64,000 nt of DNA from Terasakiella brassicae (GTDB lineage: Bacteria; Pseudomonadota; Alphaproteobacteria; Rhodospirillales; Terasakiellaceae), in the NCBI RefSeq assembly GCF_014641495.1, contig NZ_BMHV01000005.1:142041-206040 (forward strand). Reading direction: 5' to 3'. Under the pieces are notes generated by a model. It did not search any database, had not been told where the DNA came from, and saw only the letters and a list, made by a program, of their open reading frames with translations. The position numbers were made by a program, and so were the translations under genes. Of this stretch, positions 54,553 to 63,884 are shown piece by piece. Position 1 is the first letter of the stretch; every line of letters begins with the position of its first letter.

Positions 54553-55881
54553 TTACAGGCCGCTTACCAAAATCCATGCAACCGCAACCGGTGCAACGAA
54601 ACGACAGATGAACAGCCATGCCCCCAAGAACGGGAATGATTTTTCACCATTGTTCGTGACTTCCTCTTTCATTTTGTCAGCCATTATCCAGCCGACAAAA
54701 ATGGTAATGAGAATACCGCCAACGGGCAACAGAATGTTGGAAGCCACATAATCCATAGAATCGAGGAAACCTTTTTCGCCGATAATGTGGAAATCGCTCC
54801 AGACGCCCAAAGACAAGGAAGACGGAATGCCCAAGGTGAAAATAACTACCCCGGCCACAACGGCTGCAATTTTTGGATTCCAGCCTTTTTCATCACTGAA
54901 ATAAGAGACAATCGGCTGCAACAGGGAAACCGCAGACGTCAGTGCTGCAATCGTCAGCAAGGCGAAGAAGAGAACACCAAAGAACGTTCCGCCCGGCATT
55001 TGCGCGAACACAGCCGGAAGCGTAATGAATGTCAGCCCCGGACCCGCCGCAGGATCAAACCCAAAGGCGAAAACAGCGGGCAAAATCAGCAAACCGGCCA
55101 AAACAGCCACACCGGAATCCAATGATGTAACCCACATTGCGGATTTACCGAGGTTCTCTTTCTTATTCAGGTACGAACCATAAGTGATCATTGCCCCCAT
55201 ACCGATGGACAACGAGAAAAACGCCTGTGACAGCGCACCATTAAAGGTTTCTGCCGTCACTTTGGAAAAGTCCGGCATCAAGAAGAATTCCAACCCTTTT
55301 TCCGCGCCCGGCAAAGTCACGGCACGACCGATCAAAACCAGCAGCAGGATGAACAGCAGCGGCATCAGAACCTTACAGGCCCGTTCAATCCCGTCATGTA
55401 CACCGCCTAATACAACGGCAATCGTCAAGCCCATAAACAAAGCATGATAGATGATCGGTTGGACCGGATCAGAAATAAAGTTGCCAAAAGCAGCACCAAG
55501 TTCATCAGCCCCACCAACGAGGGCCCCACTGGCCATCTTGACGATATAAGCAATCGTCCAGCCCGCAACAACGCTGTAAAACGACAGAATAAGGAAGGCG
55601 GCCAGAACGGCCAAAAAACCGACGATAGGCCATAATTTGCCTTTAAGGACGGCAAAGGCACCAATCGGATTACGCTGGGCCGCACGTCCCACCGCAAATT
55701 CAGCGAGCATGACGCTCAAGCCAATTGTGAAAACCAAAGCCAGATAAATGATCAAAAAAGCGCCGCCGCCATTTTGACCTGTCATATAGGGGAATTTCCA
55801 GATGTTACCCAGACCAACCGCAGAACCCGCAGCCGCCAGAACAAAACCAAGACGTGAACCCCATTGTTCCCGTGTATTCAT
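54553..55881 (-). CDS. Sodium-dependent transporter, SNF/NSS family
   Basis: Sodium symporter of 442 residues with about eleven to twelve TM helices. The N-terminus is highly characteristic: WGSRLGFVLAAAGSAVGLGNIWKFPYM, spanning residues about 6-32, holds the unwound TM1 with the Na and substrate site. GNFISDPVQP and SIGMGAMITYGSYL with the TM6 region follow. Prokaryotic members import amino acids such as Trp, Leu or Tyr, but many are unassigned. The ATG at 55881 is chosen over an in-frame TTG at 55899. It appears monocistronic with its own terminator. Confidence 0.93.
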   Translation of the reverse strand: MNTREQWGSRLGFVLAAAGSAVGLGNIWKFPYMTGQNGGGAFLIIYLALVFTIGLSVMLAEFAVGRAAQRNPIGAFAVLKGKLWPIVGFLAVLAAFLILSFYSVVAGWTIAYIVKMASGALVGGADELGAAFGNFISDPVQPIIYHALFMGLTIAVVLGGVHDGIERACKVLMPLLFILLLVLIGRAVTLPGAEKGLEFFLMPDFSKVTAETFNGALSQAFFSLSIGMGAMITYGSYLNKKENLGKSAMWVTSLDSGVAVLAGLLILPAVFAFGFDPAAGPGLTFITLPAVFAQMPGGTFFGVLFFALLTIAALTSAVSLLQPIVSYFSDEKGWNPKIAAVVAGVVIFTLGIPSSLSLGVWSDFHIIGEKGFLDSMDYVASNILLPVGGILITIFVGWIMADKMKEEVTNNGEKSFPFLGAWLFICRFVAPVAVAWILVSGL

Positions 55882-56029
55882 TGCTAATATAAATCCCAAT
55901 TTACCAAGTTAAGGTGCTTGCTTTGACGTTCTTATGACGTATATTTTTATTCACACCATAACGGGCGAAATTACATGTTTTCGCGAGAAATAGGCTTGCG
56001 AAGTTTCTGAATAAATTAGAATGAAACGC

Positions 56030-56045
56030 TTGACCAAATGGTCAA
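56030..56045. promoter_or_regulatory. TTGACC-AAAT-GGTCAA palindrome upstream of the FecR-domain gene
   Basis: A perfect inverted repeat with 6-bp arms and a 4-base centre lies 60 bp before the gene start. The left arm could also serve as a -35 box, with TAATTT at 56051-56056 as a weak -10 at 15 bp. Operator or promoter function is possible; the regulator is unknown. Confidence 0.35.
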
Positions 56046-56105
56046 TTTTGTAATTTTATTACAGCAATATATCTTTGCCTCCCCTTGAACAGGAGTATCC
56101 CCCCC

Positions 56106-56720
56106 TTGAAAAATTCCGTCCTTCTTCTTGCTTTTCTCATTTCTTTCGTCTGTACATCCATCGGTTGGGCCAATAAACCTGTCGGAACAACCTTGCGGGC
56201 CAGCGGTGCCACATCGGTTGTGCGTCTGGATAACATCTTCAGTCAACGCAAGGATGACCCTGTGTTTTGGCAGGACACGATTAAGACAGGTGCGGCCTCC
56301 CGCATGGAAATTCGATTTAGCGACAATACAATGTTGTATCTCGGCGATCATTCCAGCTTGCAAATTGATGAACTGGTCTATCAGCCCAACAAACCCGGCA
56401 AAGCCTTTTTCACCTTAAGCCAAGGTGTTTTTCGCATGGTCAGTGGCGCATTAAATAAAATGGATGGCAGCACATTCACCCTCCAGACCCCGTTGGCCAC
56501 CATCGGCATTCGTGGAACCGATTTTTGGGGTCATCAAACAGCCGATAAGTTAACAATGGCCCTGCTGGATGATGGCGAACTACGCATTACTAGTGGAAAA
56601 GAAACAATTGTTCTGACGAATCCGCTTGAAGCCGTTGTCATCGAAAAAGGCAAAAACACCGTTAACGTTTTCACCTTAACGCCGGAACAAGTCGCTCAGG
56701 CTAAAAAAACAATTGAATAG
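56106..56720 (+). CDS. Secreted FecR-domain protein, stand-alone
   Basis: Periplasmic protein of 204 residues. A signal peptide (about 1-22, ending TSIGWA) precedes a FecR domain: TMLYLGDHSSLQIDELVY, then [17 protein letters not shown], and a C-terminal beta-rich part. The same ATIGIRGT motif occurs in the large RTX protein at 4064. No FecI sigma factor or FecA receptor gene is nearby, so iron signalling is not implied; this FecR group is often attached to surface or envelope proteins. The TTG at 56106 is chosen because AGGAG lies 10 bases upstream and it gives a clean signal peptide; a TTG at 56085 lies before that site. Confidence 0.82.
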   Translation: MKNSVLLLAFLISFVCTSIGWANKPVGTTLRASGATSVVRLDNIFSQRKDDPVFWQDTIKTGAASRMEIRFSDNTMLYLGDHSSLQIDELVYQPNKPGKAFFTLSQGVFRMVSGALNKMDGSTFTLQTPLATIGIRGTDFWGHQTADKLTMALLDDGELRITSGKETIVLTNPLEAVVIEKGKNTVNVFTLTPEQVAQAKKTIE

Positions 56721-56727
56721 GAAAACC

Positions 56728-57669
56728 TTAATTTCCCCATCGCCCTTGGAATGCCTGTGAGATTTCATACAAACGTTCAAAGGGCGAGTCTGCGGGGGAT
56801 ATATCCAAATCCCCTTCCACATGGCCGAGGCCCACACGCCCGAATTTTTCGCGCACAGCTTCTTCCAGCCATTGCCGGGCTTGCGTATGGCGGGCACCGT
56901 TCAGAAAATCATTCGCTTTCAAAAATTCAAAATGCGTATCAAAGGCCGCAACCAGATCATCCACCCCTTGCTGGCGCATGGAAGATAACAACAAAACCGG
57001 TATATCCCACGGTTCGCTCCCCATACGCCCGGCCAGATTAAGCGCACCTTTCATATCGGCCATAGCCCGGCGTGCCGGTGCGCCCATATCTGCCTTTGTA
57101 ATCGCCACGATATGCGGTATTTCAACAATCCCGGCCTTGATAAACTGCAAACTATCGCCAGAACCCGGTTGCACACAGAACAAAACCGTATCCGCCACCC
57201 CGACAATATCGGTTTCTGATTGCCCGACACCGACCGTTTCGATCAAAACAACATCATACACGGCGCGCATCAAGACCATGCCCGAGACCGTTAATCCAGC
57301 CAACCCGCCCAAACGATCACGTGCCGCCATTGAACGCACATAAATCCCCTGATCGTCCGGGTTGGTGGTAAAACGGGTGCGATCCCCCAACAAGGCACCA
57401 CCGGTACGGCGCGAACTTGGATCGACCGCAATCACACCGACAGTGCGGCCCAACGCCCGCCATTGGGCAATCAGGGCATTGGTTAATGTGGATTTACCCA
57501 CACCCGGTGGCCCGGTAATGCCGATAACCTGTGCTTGTGGTTCGCGATAGGCCCGGTTCAGCAAATCCAGTGTTGCCCGGCTATCAGGGTCACGTTCCAC
57601 CTGGGCCAAAGCGCGCGCCATTGCGGCTTTTTTACCGCTTTTTAATTGGTCAAAATCAATCGTCTTCAT
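56728..57669 (-). CDS. meaB: Methylmalonyl-CoA mutase-associated GTPase MeaB
   Basis: P-loop GTPase of 313 residues that protects and reloads the B12-dependent methylmalonyl-CoA mutase. Walker A is GPPGVGKS (53-60); DPSSRRTGGALLGDRTR and the VETVGVGQSETDIV switch region match the family, and KADMG is the base-recognition motif. The mutase genes are not in the window. Its presence fits disposal of propionyl-CoA from odd-chain or branched acids. It follows the ppdK gene by 15 bp on the same strand... reading from ppdK stop at 57685 to this start at 57669, so cotranscription is likely. Confidence 0.93.
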   Translation of the reverse strand: MKTIDFDQLKSGKKAAMARALAQVERDPDSRATLDLLNRAYREPQAQVIGITGPPGVGKSTLTNALIAQWRALGRTVGVIAVDPSSRRTGGALLGDRTRFTTNPDDQGIYVRSMAARDRLGGLAGLTVSGMVLMRAVYDVVLIETVGVGQSETDIVGVADTVLFCVQPGSGDSLQFIKAGIVEIPHIVAITKADMGAPARRAMADMKGALNLAGRMGSEPWDIPVLLLSSMRQQGVDDLVAAFDTHFEFLKANDFLNGARHTQARQWLEEAVREKFGRVGLGHVEGDLDISPADSPFERLYEISQAFQGRWGN

Positions 57670-57684
57670 AGTCTGCCTGAGTTT

Positions 57685-60351
57685 TTATCTTTGACGAATA
57701 GCGGCCTGAGCTGCTGCCAAACGGGCAATCGGCACCCGGAACGGCGAACAGGACACATAGTTCAGCCCAATACGATTAAAGAAAGCAATCGATGCCGGAT
57801 CGCCGCCATGTTCCCCGCAAATACCAAGTTTGATATCCGGGCGTGTCGCGCGGCCTCGTTCACAGCCCATTTGAACCAGTTCACCCACGCCATCCTGATC
57901 GATAGAAACAAAGGGATCGACCTCAATCACACCGCGTTCCTGATAGACACGCAAGAATTTACCGGCATCATCACGCGATAACCCAAAAGTCGTTTGCGTT
58001 AAATCATTTGTCCCAAAACTAAAGAATTCTGCCGTCTGGGCAATATCCCCGGCACGCAAAGCAGCACGCGGCAATTCGATCATGGTTCCGACGATAAAAT
58101 CGATCTCAATCCCTTCGCCCTGACAGACCTCATGCGCCGTTTTATCAACCACCTCTTTCAAACGGTCAAGTTCCGCTTTCATGGCAACCAGCGGGATCAT
58201 AATTTCCGGGACAACCGGCTTGCCCCCCCGTTTGGTCACATTACACGCGGCTTCGAAAATAGCGCGTGTCTGCATTTCATAAATTTCAGGATAGGTAATA
58301 CCCAAACGGCACCCGCGATGGCCCAACATGGGGTTTTGTTCCGCCATTTCACTGGCACGTTCCTTGACATGTTCAACCGACATGCCTGCGACTTCGGCAA
58401 CCAAGGCCATGTCACGTTCACTATGGGGTAGAAATTCATGTAACGGTGGATCCAGCAAACGAATGGTAACTGGCAAACCTTCCATGATTTCAAACAGGTC
58501 TTCAAAATCCTGACGTTGGAACGGCAAAATATCCGCCAACGCCTCACGCCGTTTTTCTTCATTATCCGCCAGGATCATTTCACGGACATAATTGATACGG
58601 GCACTGTCAAAAAACATATGTTCCGTGCGGCACAGACCGATCCCTTCTGCCCCAAATGATCGCGCCATTTCGGCATCATGGGGTGTTTCGGCATTGGTGC
58701 GAACGCCCATTGTGCGGATTTCGTCCACCCATTCCATCAATTTGGAAAAATCACCGCTTAATTCCGGTTGAATCGTCGGAACTGTCCCGGCCATGACCTG
58801 CCCATTAGATCCATCAATTGTAATAACATCGCCTTCAACCAAAACCTTACCATTGAAGCTGGTCAATGTTTTGGCGCGATGATCAACCTTTAAATCCCCG
58901 GCACCGGACACACAGGGCGTGCCCATACCGCGCGCAACCACGGCGGCATGCGAGGTCATACCGCCTCGCGTGGTCAAAATACCTTGTGCAACATGCATCC
59001 CGCCAATATCTTCCGGGCTGGTTTCGGTGCGTACCAGAATAACTTCTTCTTTGCGTTTGACCCAGCTTTCTGCATCTTCGGCGCTGAAAACAATCCGCCC
59101 GGTGGCGGCCCCCGGTGACGCCGGCAAACCTTGGCTCATCACATCACGCGGGGCATCGGGATCAAGTGTTGGATGCAGCAGTTGATCAAGGGAGCGTGGA
59201 TCAAGGCGCATAACCGCCTCTTCCCGACTGATCAAGCCTTCATGGCACATATCCACGGCGATTTTCAACGCCGCCTTTGTGGTCCGTTTACCAACACGGG
59301 TTTGCAACATCCAAAGCTTACCTTCCTGTATGGTAAACTCCATATCCTGCATATCTTTATAATGAGCTTCCAGTTGATCGCGATATTGAACCAGTTCGCG
59401 GTACGTATCCGGCATAAGCTCTTCCATCGCCGGAAGGCTGGATCTGCTTTCTTCTTTTTCAAGTAAGGTCAAAGGTTGCGGGGTGCGGATCCCGGCAACC
59501 ACATCTTCGCCCTGCGCATTGACCAGATATTCACCATAAAAATGATTATCCCCCGTGGACGGGTTGCGCGAAAAACAAACACCTGTGGCGCAGTTTTCAC
59601 CCATGTTGCCAAAGACCATTGCCTGAATATTGACCGCCGTGCCCCATTCAGCCGGGATATTATGCAAAATCCGATAGGTATTGGCCCGTGCATTCATCCA
59701 TGATTTGAACACGGCACCAACAGCCCCCCATAATTGCGCACCGGGGTCTTGCGGAAATTCTTCATCCAGTTCTTCACGGACTTTATCTTTGAACTGGACG
59801 CACAGTTCTTTCCAATCCTCCCCCGTCAAATCCGTATCAAGGGTATAATCTTTTTCGTCCTTGAGGTATTCCAGCAGTTCTTCAAAGATATAATGATCGA
59901 CACCTAAAACCACGTCGGAATACATCTGGATAAAACGGCGATAACTGTCATAGGCAAAACGGGCGTCCCCCGATGCGTGTGCCAGACCTTCGACTGTTTC
60001 ATCATTTAAACCAAGGTTGAGAACCGTATCCATCATGCCGGGCATGGAGGCACGCGCCCCACTGCGCACCGACACCAAAAGCGGTTTCTTCGGGTCACCG
60101 AAGCGGGCATCCATATGCCCTTCGATTTCCGTCAAAGCGGCCATGACCTGTTCTTTCAGATCATCAGGATAGGTTCGTCCATTATCGTAAAAATGGGTGC
60201 AGACCTCGGTCGTGATTGTAAACCCGGCGGGTACGGGAATACCAAGGTTGCTCATTTGTGCAAGGTTGGCACCTTTACCACCCAGCAGTTCCTTCATATC
60301 GGCACGGCCTTCGGCTTTACCTTTTGCGAAGGTGTAAACCCATTTCGTCAT
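57685..60351 (-). CDS. ppdK: Pyruvate, phosphate dikinase
   Basis: PPDK of 888 residues interconverting pyruvate, ATP and phosphate with PEP, AMP and pyrophosphate. The N-terminal ATP-grasp domain begins LLGGKGANLAQM and has VSVRSGARASMPGMMDTVLN. The swivelling phospho-His is H468 in RGGMTSHAAVVARG. The C-terminal PEP/pyruvate barrel ends with GICGEHGGDP including the catalytic Cys. The length is typical of bacterial PPDK. The start at 60351 matches the family N-terminus MTKWVYTF. It supports gluconeogenic growth on acids that enter as acetyl-CoA or pyruvate. Confidence 0.95.
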   Translation of the reverse strand: MTKWVYTFAKGKAEGRADMKELLGGKGANLAQMSNLGIPVPAGFTITTEVCTHFYDNGRTYPDDLKEQVMAALTEIEGHMDARFGDPKKPLLVSVRSGARASMPGMMDTVLNLGLNDETVEGLAHASGDARFAYDSYRRFIQMYSDVVLGVDHYIFEELLEYLKDEKDYTLDTDLTGEDWKELCVQFKDKVREELDEEFPQDPGAQLWGAVGAVFKSWMNARANTYRILHNIPAEWGTAVNIQAMVFGNMGENCATGVCFSRNPSTGDNHFYGEYLVNAQGEDVVAGIRTPQPLTLLEKEESRSSLPAMEELMPDTYRELVQYRDQLEAHYKDMQDMEFTIQEGKLWMLQTRVGKRTTKAALKIAVDMCHEGLISREEAVMRLDPRSLDQLLHPTLDPDAPRDVMSQGLPASPGAATGRIVFSAEDAESWVKRKEEVILVRTETSPEDIGGMHVAQGILTTRGGMTSHAAVVARGMGTPCVSGAGDLKVDHRAKTLTSFNGKVLVEGDVITIDGSNGQVMAGTVPTIQPELSGDFSKLMEWVDEIRTMGVRTNAETPHDAEMARSFGAEGIGLCRTEHMFFDSARINYVREMILADNEEKRREALADILPFQRQDFEDLFEIMEGLPVTIRLLDPPLHEFLPHSERDMALVAEVAGMSVEHVKERASEMAEQNPMLGHRGCRLGITYPEIYEMQTRAIFEAACNVTKRGGKPVVPEIMIPLVAMKAELDRLKEVVDKTAHEVCQGEGIEIDFIVGTMIELPRAALRAGDIAQTAEFFSFGTNDLTQTTFGLSRDDAGKFLRVYQERGVIEVDPFVSIDQDGVGELVQMGCERGRATRPDIKLGICGEHGGDPASIAFFNRIGLNYVSCSPFRVPIARLAAAQAAIRQR

Positions 60352-60380
60352 GTTCTTGTCGCCTCTCAAAGCACTTGTGT

Positions 60381-60436
60381 CCCCGCCTTTTAAAGACGGG
60401 GAACTCTGTCAAACAGATTCCCGAAACCTTCGGGAA
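60381..60436 (-). terminator. Two hairpins between glyS and ppdK
   Basis: A perfect 8-bp stem TTCCCGAA / TTCGGGAA (60418-60436) and a weaker CCCCG / CGGGG repeat (60381-60401) lie between the glyS stop and the ppdK start. T-runs are poor, so partial termination or RNA processing is more likely than a strong stop. Confidence 0.4.
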
Positions 60437-60456
60437 ACACAAATCAGGCGAACGGC

Positions 60457-62541
60457 TTATCCCTCCAGCTTGGAGAAATCCGCAATCCCGTCCAAGGCAC
60501 GGCCAATTTGCGACAACAGACGCAAACGGTTGGCACGTACATCGGCGTTTTCACAGTTTACCGTCACCGTCTCAAAGAACGCATCCACCGGTCCCCGCAA
60601 GGCAGCAAGAGCTGTCATTGCCTCGGCAAAACGTTCGTCTTTAAGAGCAGAGCCCAGAGTCCCCATGACTGGTTCCAGCTTCTCAAACAGTTTTTGTTCT
60701 TCATCCTGTTCCAAAAGGGATGCATCGACATCGCCGTCATATTTGACGCCATCTTTTTTCTCTTCGATGCGAACAATGTTCATTGCGCGGCGATAGGCCG
60801 CAACCAAATTTGCCCCGTCATCATTTGACAGGAACGCTTTCAACGCCTGTACACGCGCCAACAAGCGAACAAGGTCATCTTCATCCCCCTTGGAGAAAAC
60901 AGCCGTGATCATGTCATGTGCGATACCTTCGTCTTTCAGGTGAACCTTTAAACGATCGGCGAAGAAATCCAGCAGGCTTTGCTCGTTCGCAGACGGGTCT
61001 GCCGGAACGGAGCTCAAACCATTGACCGTCGAATAAGCGGTATGAGCCTGCGAGAAGACATCCAGCAAATTCAAGCGCAGACCGTTTTCCAGTACCAGAC
61101 GAATAATGCCAAGGGCTGCACGACGCAACGCAAACGGATCCTTGGACCCTGTCGGTTTTTCATCAATGGACCAGAAACCGACCAGCGTGTCGATTTTATC
61201 CGCCAGAGAAACCACCACGGAGTTTGGCGCACTAGGACATTCATCACCGGGGCCTTGCGGGGCATAATGCTGTGCAATGGCTTGGGCGACTTCATCCTTT
61301 TCACCTTTGCGACGGGCATAATATTCACCCATGATCCCTTGCAGTTCCGGGAATTCGTAAACCATTTCGGAAACAAGATCGGCTTTTGCCAAATGGGCCG
61401 CACGGCACGACAGGCCAAGATCAGCCCCTTCGATCATCGAAGACAGTTCCCCGGCCAATTTTTCCATCCGTTGAACTTTTTGCCCCATTGATCCAAGCTT
61501 GGCATGGAACAACATATCATCCAGTTTCGGCAATAAATCTTCGAGGTTTTTCTTCAAATCCTGATCCCAGAAGAACTTGGCATCAGATAGACGCGCCCGC
61601 AAAACACGTTCATTCCCGGCGACAATCGCCTGCCCGCCATCCGGGGCGACCTTGTTGGCTACAACCACAAAACGCGGGGCCAATGTGCCGTCTTCGTTCA
61701 GGCAGGAGAAATATTTTTGATGGGAGCGCATGGACGTAATCAAACATTCCTGCGGCACTTCCATAAACGCATCATCAATTTGACCTGCATGAACCACCGG
61801 CCATTCAACCAGACCCGTAACTTCATTAAGCAGGCCTTCATCGTCTTTTAAAACGAAGCCTTGTTCTTTGGCGACAGCCTCGGCTTGCTCACGAATGGCT
61901 TGTTTGCGTTCATCCTGATCCAGAATGACTTTATGTTCGCGCAAAAGCGTTTGATAGCTGGCAAAATCATCAACCGAAAAATCTTTTGGTGCCAGAAAAC
62001 GATGGCCGTGGGTATAACCGCAAGAGGTCACAGGCCCGAAATCAAACGGAACAACTGCCCCGTCCATAACACACAGGATATTTTGCAACGGGCGGACCCA
62101 GCGCAAAGAATTAGAACCCCATTTCATAGATTTTGGCCAAGGCAACGCATTTAATGCTGCAATCAAAATTTCCGGCAAGACCAAAATGGTATCTTGTCCG
62201 GTTTTCTCAATAACAGCAACGTAGAAACTGCCTTTTTTACCTTCCTGAATTTCGCATTGATCCAAAGTCAGCCCGGTTGAGCCCAAAAAACCTTGAATGG
62301 CTTTTTCCGGGGCATCGACCTTCGGCCCTTTGCGTTCTTCGCGCACATCGGGTTGTTTTTGCGGCAAGCCATCAATGACAAGGGCAAGGCGGCGCGGTGT
62401 TACATAACTACGCGCATCACTATATGCCAAACCGGCCTTATCCAAGCCTTCACACACAAGACGTTTCAGGTCATTTGCAGCACGCACTTGCATACGAGCC
62501 GGAATTTCTTCGCTTAAAATTTCCAGTAACAGCTCAGCCAT
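60457..62541 (-). CDS. glyS: Glycyl-tRNA synthetase beta subunit
   Basis: Beta chain of 694 residues of the tetrameric alpha2-beta2 glycyl-tRNA synthetase. The N-terminus [15 protein letters not shown], the [12 protein letters not shown] segment and the HD-like and C-terminal anticodon-binding domain ([15 protein letters not shown]) are characteristic. It recognises tRNA-Gly while the alpha chain carries out aminoacylation. The start is 2 bp after the glyQ stop, so the two subunits are made together. Confidence 0.96.
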   Translation of the reverse strand: MAELLLEILSEEIPARMQVRAANDLKRLVCEGLDKAGLAYSDARSYVTPRRLALVIDGLPQKQPDVREERKGPKVDAPEKAIQGFLGSTGLTLDQCEIQEGKKGSFYVAVIEKTGQDTILVLPEILIAALNALPWPKSMKWGSNSLRWVRPLQNILCVMDGAVVPFDFGPVTSCGYTHGHRFLAPKDFSVDDFASYQTLLREHKVILDQDERKQAIREQAEAVAKEQGFVLKDDEGLLNEVTGLVEWPVVHAGQIDDAFMEVPQECLITSMRSHQKYFSCLNEDGTLAPRFVVVANKVAPDGGQAIVAGNERVLRARLSDAKFFWDQDLKKNLEDLLPKLDDMLFHAKLGSMGQKVQRMEKLAGELSSMIEGADLGLSCRAAHLAKADLVSEMVYEFPELQGIMGEYYARRKGEKDEVAQAIAQHYAPQGPGDECPSAPNSVVVSLADKIDTLVGFWSIDEKPTGSKDPFALRRAALGIIRLVLENGLRLNLLDVFSQAHTAYSTVNGLSSVPADPSANEQSLLDFFADRLKVHLKDEGIAHDMITAVFSKGDEDDLVRLLARVQALKAFLSNDDGANLVAAYRRAMNIVRIEEKKDGVKYDGDVDASLLEQDEEQKLFEKLEPVMGTLGSALKDERFAEAMTALAALRGPVDAFFETVTVNCENADVRANRLRLLSQIGRALDGIADFSKLEG

Positions 62542-62543
62542 TT

Positions 62544-63431
62544 TTACGCCTCCTCACCTGTCTGTGTCGTCATCCAGACTTCGCAGCAGCCTTTTGCCAT
62601 TGCCCGTACACGCCCGATATAAGCGGCACGTTCCGTCACGGAAATAACCCCGCGCGCATCCAGAAGGTTAAAGGTATGGCTGGCACGCACGCATTGTTCA
62701 TAAGCGGGCAGCGCAAGCGGTTTATCCAAGTTCAACAAGTGCTGACACTGGGTTTCGGCATCACGGAAATGCTGGAACAAGATATCGGTATTGGAATGTT
62801 CAAAGTTGAAAGCGGATTGTTCACGTTCATTTTGCAGGAACACATCACCGTAGGAAACGCCTTCCCCATTGTAATCCAGATCATAGACGTTTTCCACGCC
62901 CTGAATATACATCGCCAAACGTTCCAGACCATAGGTCAATTCAACCGACACCGGATCACATTCGATACCGCCGACCTGTTGGAAATACGTAAACTGGGTC
63001 ACTTCCATACCATCCAGCCAGACTTCCCAGCCGAGCCCCCAAGCCCCTAATGTCGGGCTTTCCCAGTCATCTTCGACAAAACGAATATCGTGCAGGTCCG
63101 TATCGATCCCCAAATGTTTCAGAGATTCCAGATACAAATCCTGTGAATTATCCGGGGACGGTTTCAAAACAACCTGAAACTGGTAATAGTGCTGCAAACG
63201 GTTGGGGTTTTCCCCATAACGACCATCGACAGGACGGCGTGACGGTTGCACATACGCAGCTTTCCACGGTTTCGGCCCTAACGTGCGCAAGGTCGTTGCC
63301 GGGTGGAAAGTCCCTGCACCCACTTCCATATCGTAGGGTTGCAGGATGACACATCCTTTTTCCGCCCAGAAATTCTGGAGAGACAGGATCAGGTTTTGAA
63401 AACAGGTTTTTTTATTGGGTGTCGTGCCCAT
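62544..63431 (-). CDS. glyQ: Glycyl-tRNA synthetase alpha subunit
   Basis: Alpha chain of 295 residues, the class II catalytic subunit. Motifs seen are [21 protein letters not shown], spanning residues about 22-42, [22 protein letters not shown] and [19 protein letters not shown]. The ATG at 63431 is chosen over an in-frame GTG at 63440. It is the first gene of the glyQ-glyS unit; the 83 bp upstream to 63514 hold no gene. Confidence 0.96.
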   Translation of the reverse strand: MGTTPNKKTCFQNLILSLQNFWAEKGCVILQPYDMEVGAGTFHPATTLRTLGPKPWKAAYVQPSRRPVDGRYGENPNRLQHYYQFQVVLKPSPDNSQDLYLESLKHLGIDTDLHDIRFVEDDWESPTLGAWGLGWEVWLDGMEVTQFTYFQQVGGIECDPVSVELTYGLERLAMYIQGVENVYDLDYNGEGVSYGDVFLQNEREQSAFNFEHSNTDILFQHFRDAETQCQHLLNLDKPLALPAYEQCVRASHTFNLLDARGVISVTERAAYIGRVRAMAKGCCEVWMTTQTGEEA

Positions 63432-63514
63432 AGTCTTCACAATCTTTAAAAAACGTTTGTTGCAGCGCGAAAAAACTAGCTGATAAGTCTATATCAGGTC
63501 AAGTTCGTTCGCGA

Positions 63515-63781
63515 TTATTTATCATAAGGACAATTCTCTTTGCCACAGCCCGACTTTTTATCGGCAATGACATAATCACCGCACGTGGGGCAAGCAACCA
63601 GTTCTTCGAAATCCGCATCTTTGGAACCGGGGCCGCCCGCTGATGTGCGATCATTGCGCGCCGCCTGCTTGGTCTTCTTTTTTTGATCGGCCTGCAAACG
63701 ATTCAACCATTTGAAACCGTACCAAACGGCCGCAATGATCAAAGCGGTAAACAGGATCTTATTCGGGCTTAAGCCAAACAT
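63515..63781 (-). CDS. Small membrane-anchored zinc-ribbon protein
   Basis: Protein of 88 residues with one N-terminal TM helix (ILFTALIIAAVWYGFKWL, about 9-26), a basic linker and a C-terminal four-Cys cluster: CPTCGDYV then CGKENCPYD, which looks like a zinc ribbon. The function is unknown; similar small proteins accompany glyQS in some Alphaproteobacteria (memory, unchecked). The ATG at 63781 follows AAGGA; an in-frame TTG lies at 63793. Confidence 0.8.
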   Translation of the reverse strand: MFGLSPNKILFTALIIAAVWYGFKWLNRLQADQKKKTKQAARNDRTSAGGPGSKDADFEELVACPTCGDYVIADKKSGCGKENCPYDK

Positions 63782-63815
63782 CGGTCTAAACAATCCTTAC
63801 GACAGAAATAGCGAA

Positions 63816-63840
63816 AGGGCAGTTTTAGCAAAGCTGCCCT
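63816..63840. terminator. Hairpin between the zinc-ribbon gene and the probable IS
   Basis: An 11-bp stem, AGGGCAGTTTT with AAAGCTGCCCT (one G-U pair) and an AGC loop. No immediate T-run is present on either strand; TTTTTT appears 15 bases later on the plus strand. It may mark the end of an upstream transcript. Confidence 0.45.
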
Positions 63841-63884
63841 CCTCAAGAAATAGATTTTTTATTTGTTTTGCAGATAATGAAGAC

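Noticed and set aside
56106..56720. FecR anti-sigma regulator of iron uptake
   Set aside because: No FecI or TonB receptor gene is adjacent and the protein has a Sec signal peptide without a cytoplasmic N-terminal domain.
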